DNA of 64,000 bases from an uncultured Pelagibacteraceae bacterium. GTDB taxonomy: Bacteria; Pseudomonadota; Alphaproteobacteria; Pelagibacterales; Pelagibacteraceae. Location of the stretch: the NCBI GenBank assembly GCA_902604245.1, contig CACKXQ010000003.1, forward strand, positions 1 through 64,000, given 5' to 3'. Below, in pieces: positions 61,211 to 64,000 of the stretch. Made by a program: the position numbers and the translations under genes. Position 1 is the first letter of the stretch. Every line of letters begins with the position of its first letter. Below the pieces are notes generated by a model. That model worked only from the letters and a program-made list of their open reading frames with translations. It had not been told where the DNA came from and did no database searches.

Positions 61211-62385
61211 TGTCAGATATTTACAAGATTATAGAAAAGAAGAAATTAGAAGTTGTTAAAAAACCAATTAGCAAAGCTCATGGTCTACCAAATGAGTGTT
61301 ATACAAATAAAGAGTATACTTTAATAGAAAGAAAAAAACTTTTTGAAGATAAATGGACAGTAATCGGCGCAGCAAGCTCATTGCCCAAAGCAGGAGATGT
61401 AAAGCCATTTGATCTCCTAGGTCTACCGTTGCTTATAGTAAGAAATAAAAAAAATAAAATTAAAGTTTTTCATAATGTATGTAGTCATAGAGGTGTAAAA
61501 CTTGTAGATAAACCTGGTAACATAAGAAATGTAATCAGATGTCCTTACCATTCTTGGTCTTATACAGCGGATGGAGAATTAGTAGCCACTCCTCATATTG
61601 GCGGCATGAACAAACATCAAAGCTCAAAATTTGATAAATCAAAAAACAATCTTAAAGAAATAAAATCTTATGTGTGGCTTGATTTAATAATTGTAAATGT
61701 CAGTAACAATCAAATCCCTTTTAAAGAATATATCAAACCCTTAGACAAAAGATGGTCTAAATTTTGGATTAGTAAAGATAGAGAGTTAATAAATCACGCT
61801 AATGATTTTGGATACTTTAAATTAAAAGCAAAATGTAACTGGAAATTTGCAATTGAGAATTACTGTGAGAGTTATCATTTGCCTTGGGTACATCCTGGAC
61901 TAAATGAATATTCCAAAATAGATGATCATTATCATATACAAGGTTTACCCAATCGATTTGCTGGACAAGGAACAAAAAATTATAATCCTAAATTTAAAGG
62001 AAAGGAAAAATTTCCAAGCTTTCCTAATTGGCCAAAAAATAAAGAGAATATTGCAGAGTATGTTGCTCTTTTTCCTAATGTTATGTTAGGTATTCATAAA
62101 GATCATTATTATGCATATTGGCTAGAGCCAATAGATCATGAAAATACTTTAGAACATATGGAGATATATTATGTTGGTAAAAAAGCTGCTAAATCTAAAA
62201 AATTTAAATCATTGAGAAAACAAAACCATAAATTGTGGGAAGGTATTCAGAAAGAAGATGTAGATATCATTCAACGGATGCAAATAGGCCGCAATTCCAA
62301 TGCATATAATGGTGGAAATTTTTCTCCTGATATGGATAATCCCTGTCATCAATTTCACAAGTGGGTATCAACTAATCTTGTGTAG
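61210..62385 (+). CDS. Rieske non-heme iron oxygenase, quaternary-amine type alpha subunit
   Basis: A 391-residue oxygenase. The Rieske site is NVCSHRGVKLV and RCPYHSWSYT (CxH...CxxH, about residues 93-115). The mononuclear iron site is NYCESYHLPWVHPGL, with Glu in place of the usual bridging Asp, a feature of the choline/carnitine/glycine-betaine-type (CntA, GbcA) branch. A C-terminal Asp for iron is in EDVDIIQRMQIGR. It would hydroxylate a methylated amine, releasing formaldehyde. The reductase partner is not adjacent. GbcA, proline betaine demethylase or choline monooxygenase are possible assignments. Confidence 0.82.
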   Translation: MSDIYKIIEKKKLEVVKKPISKAHGLPNECYTNKEYTLIERKKLFEDKWTVIGAASSLPKAGDVKPFDLLGLPLLIVRNKKNKIKVFHNVCSHRGVKLVDKPGNIRNVIRCPYHSWSYTADGELVATPHIGGMNKHQSSKFDKSKNNLKEIKSYVWLDLIIVNVSNNQIPFKEYIKPLDKRWSKFWISKDRELINHANDFGYFKLKAKCNWKFAIENYCESYHLPWVHPGLNEYSKIDDHYHIQGLPNRFAGQGTKNYNPKFKGKEKFPSFPNWPKNKENIAEYVALFPNVMLGIHKDHYYAYWLEPIDHENTLEHMEIYYVGKKAAKSKKFKSLRKQNHKLWEGIQKEDVDIIQRMQIGRNSNAYNGGNFSPDMDNPCHQFHKWVSTNLV

Positions 62386-62398
62386 AAAGTGAAAATTT

Positions 62399-62839
62399 AT
62401 GTATAGACCATTACCAGATGAGCTTACAATTAAGCATTCTCCTATTGAAGGTCTTGGTTTATTTGCAACAAAGGAAATAAAAGCAAATACATTTATTGGT
62501 ATTACACATATTAGAGACGAACAATTCGAAAATAAATATATTAGAACTCCATTAGGTGGATTTTATAATCACTCAGATAGTCCAACAATTCAAAGACTAG
62601 TATCAAATGTTTTACCAACTTTAAAATTTGGTGATCCAATTGATCCAACCGTTAAAGCAAAAAAATTTAACGATAACGATGATAATCTAGAAAATATGTA
62701 TTACAATTTATTAGAGAAACCTGATGCTAAATACTTTTTTATGGTATCAATAAAAGATCTAAAGCCAGGTGATGAACTATGTGCAAATTATAATCTTTAT
62801 ACTTACCCGAAGACTGGTGTAGGTATTCAAATGCTATAA
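62399..62839 (+). CDS. SET-domain protein
   Basis: A 146-residue protein. SPIEGLGLFATKEIKANTFI is the SET N-terminal motif, GGFYNHSDSPTIQRL holds the NHS core and DELCANYNLYTYPKTGVG the C-terminal Tyr motif. It should be a lysine methyltransferase acting on a protein or small molecule. Small stand-alone SET proteins in bacteria are mostly uncharacterised. The gene starts 13 bp after the Rieske gene and precedes the APS-kinase-like gene by 9 bp. A possible protein target is unknown. Confidence 0.82.
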   Translation: MYRPLPDELTIKHSPIEGLGLFATKEIKANTFIGITHIRDEQFENKYIRTPLGGFYNHSDSPTIQRLVSNVLPTLKFGDPIDPTVKAKKFNDNDDNLENMYYNLLEKPDAKYFFMVSIKDLKPGDELCANYNLYTYPKTGVGIQML

Positions 62840-62848
62840 TTTCTTTTA

Positions 62849-63259
62849 ATGAAAATAATTTTAATAATGGGTCTGCCGGGAGCAGGCAAAACGACTTTAG
62901 CTGAACAACTAGCTCCAAAACTTAATGCAAAAAGATTAAATGCAGATGAAGTTAGAAAAGCTGCAGATGATTGGGATTTTTCAAAGGAAGGAAGAAAAAG
63001 ACAAGCAAAAAGAATGGCAGATTTTGCATTAAAATTAAAAAATGAAGGTAATTTTGTTGTTGCTGATTTTATTTGTCCTACACCTGAAGCAAGGAGTTTG
63101 TTTCCTGCTGATTACACAATTTGGGTTGATACAATTAAAGAAGGAAGATTTGAAGATACAAATCAGATGTTTATTAAGCCTGAAAAATATGATTTTCATG
63201 TAACCTCCCAAGATGCTAGTGTTTGGGCTGAAAAAATTTTAAAGGAGATAGACCAATGA
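62849..63259 (+). CDS. APS-kinase-like P-loop kinase
   Basis: A 136-residue kinase with Walker A MGLPGAGKTTLAEQLAPKLN (about 7-25), LNADEVRKAADDWDFSKEGR and VVADFICPTPEARSLFPADY, all reminiscent of adenylylsulfate kinase (CysC) but shorter than typical (about 200 residues) and with DEVR in place of the longer APS-binding region. It overlaps the nucleotidyltransferase gene by 4 bp. Without sulfate assimilation genes nearby, phosphorylation of a different small molecule is more likely. Confidence 0.75.
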   Translation: MKIILIMGLPGAGKTTLAEQLAPKLNAKRLNADEVRKAADDWDFSKEGRKRQAKRMADFALKLKNEGNFVVADFICPTPEARSLFPADYTIWVDTIKEGRFEDTNQMFIKPEKYDFHVTSQDASVWAEKILKEIDQ

Positions 63260-63630
63260 GTTATGAATGGGACAATAAAAAACCAACTGCACAGATGCTT
63301 GGAAGATGGCAACCTTTCCACGAGGGTCATTATACTTTATTTAAAGAAATTATTAAAAAAACTGGTCAAGTTTGTATTCAAATTAGAGATGTTCAGGGGG
63401 TTGATGATAACCCCTTTGATTTTGAAACAGTAAAAAAAAATATAGAAGAGAAATTAAATCCAGAATTTAAAGGTAGATTTAAAGTAATGATGGTCCCAAA
63501 TATAACGAACATATGCTATGGGAGAGGTGTGGGGTATAAAATTGAAGAAATAGTCTTATCTGAAGAAATACAAAAAATTTCAGCTACCAAAATCAGAGCT
63601 AAAATGAGAGAAGACGGCAAGCTAAAATAG
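63256..63630 (+). CDS. Cytidylyltransferase-like nucleotidyltransferase
   Basis: A 124-residue protein of the HxGH nucleotidyltransferase superfamily: AQMLGRWQPFHEGHYTLFKE (the GxFxPxHxGH motif is GRWQPFHEGH) and EEIQKISATKIRAKMREDGK (the ISxTKIR motif). It is very short compared with NadM or PanC-type enzymes but retains both motifs. It should join a nucleotide to a phosphorylated substrate, perhaps the product of the upstream kinase. The coupled kinase-nucleotidyltransferase pair suggests making an activated group such as a CDP-alcohol; that is inference. Confidence 0.75.
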   Translation: MSYEWDNKKPTAQMLGRWQPFHEGHYTLFKEIIKKTGQVCIQIRDVQGVDDNPFDFETVKKNIEEKLNPEFKGRFKVMMVPNITNICYGRGVGYKIEEIVLSEEIQKISATKIRAKMREDGKLK

Positions 63631-63646
63631 GAAAAACAAGTTCATT

Positions 63647-64000
63647 ATGAATGTTAAGATCAAAAAATTAGGTAATGGTATAACCAATGTAATAATCAAT
63701 GATCCAAAAACGTATAATTCATTATCATTTAAAACGTTAAGAGATCTTTTAAAAACTTTTATTAAACTTGATAAAGACAATAGTACTAGAGTAATAATTT
63801 TAGAGGGAGCAGGTAAAGGTTTCAGCGCAGGACATAACTTAAAAGAAGTTGGAGGAATAAAAAATAGATCAAATCACTTAAGATTATTTAACCTATGCTC
63901 AAAATTAATGATGAAAATTGTAGAGGGAAAAAAACCAGTCATAGCAAAAGTCCATGGCGCAGCTTATGCAGCAGGATGCCAATTAGCTGCTAGTTGTGAT
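63647..64000 (+). CDS. Enoyl-CoA hydratase/isomerase family protein (3' end outside window)
   Basis: The first 118 codons run into the window edge. NVIINDPKTYNSLSFKTLRD is the crotonase N-terminal strand and helix, EGAGKGFSAGHNLKEV forms the first oxyanion loop with the A-G-x-x-L pattern, and VHGAAYAAGCQLAASCD the second loop. The catalytic residues lie past the edge. It may hydrate an enoyl-CoA or act as an isomerase. It starts 16 bp after the nucleotidyltransferase gene and may be in the same transcript. Confidence 0.88.
   Translation, partial: MNVKIKKLGNGITNVIINDPKTYNSLSFKTLRDLLKTFIKLDKDNSTRVIILEGAGKGFSAGHNLKEVGGIKNRSNHLRLFNLCSKLMMKIVEGKKPVIAKVHGAAYAAGCQLAASCD

Noticed and set aside
1..64000. 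CRISPR arrays, tRNA/rRNA genes, insertion sequences, prophage genes
   Set aside because: No regularly spaced repeats, cloverleaf-like segments, transposase or phage motifs were seen; all gaps between genes are under about 150 bp. A covariance-model scan would settle small RNAs and riboswitches.

Overview
The window looks like a streamlined, AT-rich marine alphaproteobacterium of the SAR11/Pelagibacterales type. The reasons are short or overlapping gene junctions, no intergenic gap above about 150 bp, AT-rich coding sequence, and a gene set centred on methylated amines, methylated osmolytes and folate-bound one-carbon units. The taxonomic call is inference from gene content; no rRNA or tRNA gene was seen.

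Layout. (1) 1-5725, plus strand: the C-terminal part of a large VCBS/Ig-like surface protein, followed by three export-type genes: a HlyD-like adaptor, a GAF-TM-HlyD fusion, and a PqqD-like/M50 protease/HlyD fusion. (2) 5722-23783, all minus strand: photolyase, a diaminopropionate ammonia-lyase-like enzyme, and two paralogous cassettes, each made of a type III glutamine synthetase-like gene and three split glutamate synthase domains. The cassettes flank an ammonium transporter with two tiny membrane proteins. A FAD oxidoreductase, a small MarR-like protein and TMAO demethylase (Tdm) follow. (3) 23929-32426: a TMAO-type ABC transporter (TmoX, TmoW, TmoV) interrupted by a terminator and three small genes, then glycerol kinase and, on the opposite strand, trimethylamine monooxygenase (Tmm). 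(4) 32541-40637: GpsA, a CUT1 sugar-type ABC transporter without ATPase, a GH63-like glycosidase, an iron alcohol dehydrogenase and a class I amidotransferase, probably for a glycosylated glycerol or glycerate compound. (5) 40629-49158: formate-THF ligase, a four-subunit sarcosine oxidase / N-methylglutamate dehydrogenase, and a BT1-like carrier. (6) 49165-52278: housekeeping genes (GNAT, SRAP, PurK, PurE). (7) 52366-60437: an M19-dipeptidase-like protein with three poorly known neighbours, then a minus-strand operon ProX-ProW-MTHFR-GcvT-YIP1. (8) 60581-64000: SAM methyltransferase, Rieske oxygenase, SET protein, APS-kinase-like and cytidylyltransferase-like proteins, and the start of an enoyl-CoA hydratase.

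How the genes fit together (inference): TMA is oxidised by Tmm to TMAO, or TMAO is imported by TmoXWV. Tdm splits TMAO to dimethylamine and formaldehyde. Monomethylamine would enter the GmaS / N-methylglutamate synthase cassette, and N-methylglutamate or sarcosine would be oxidised by the SoxBDAG-type complex. The released C1 units go to THF and Fhs, and the nitrogen goes to glutamate and ammonium. A second demethylation module (GcvT-like plus MTHFR-like plus ProXW) appears to handle another methylated osmolyte. Three substrate-binding-protein genes are each followed directly by a strong hairpin, suggesting a shared way to make much more binding protein than permease.
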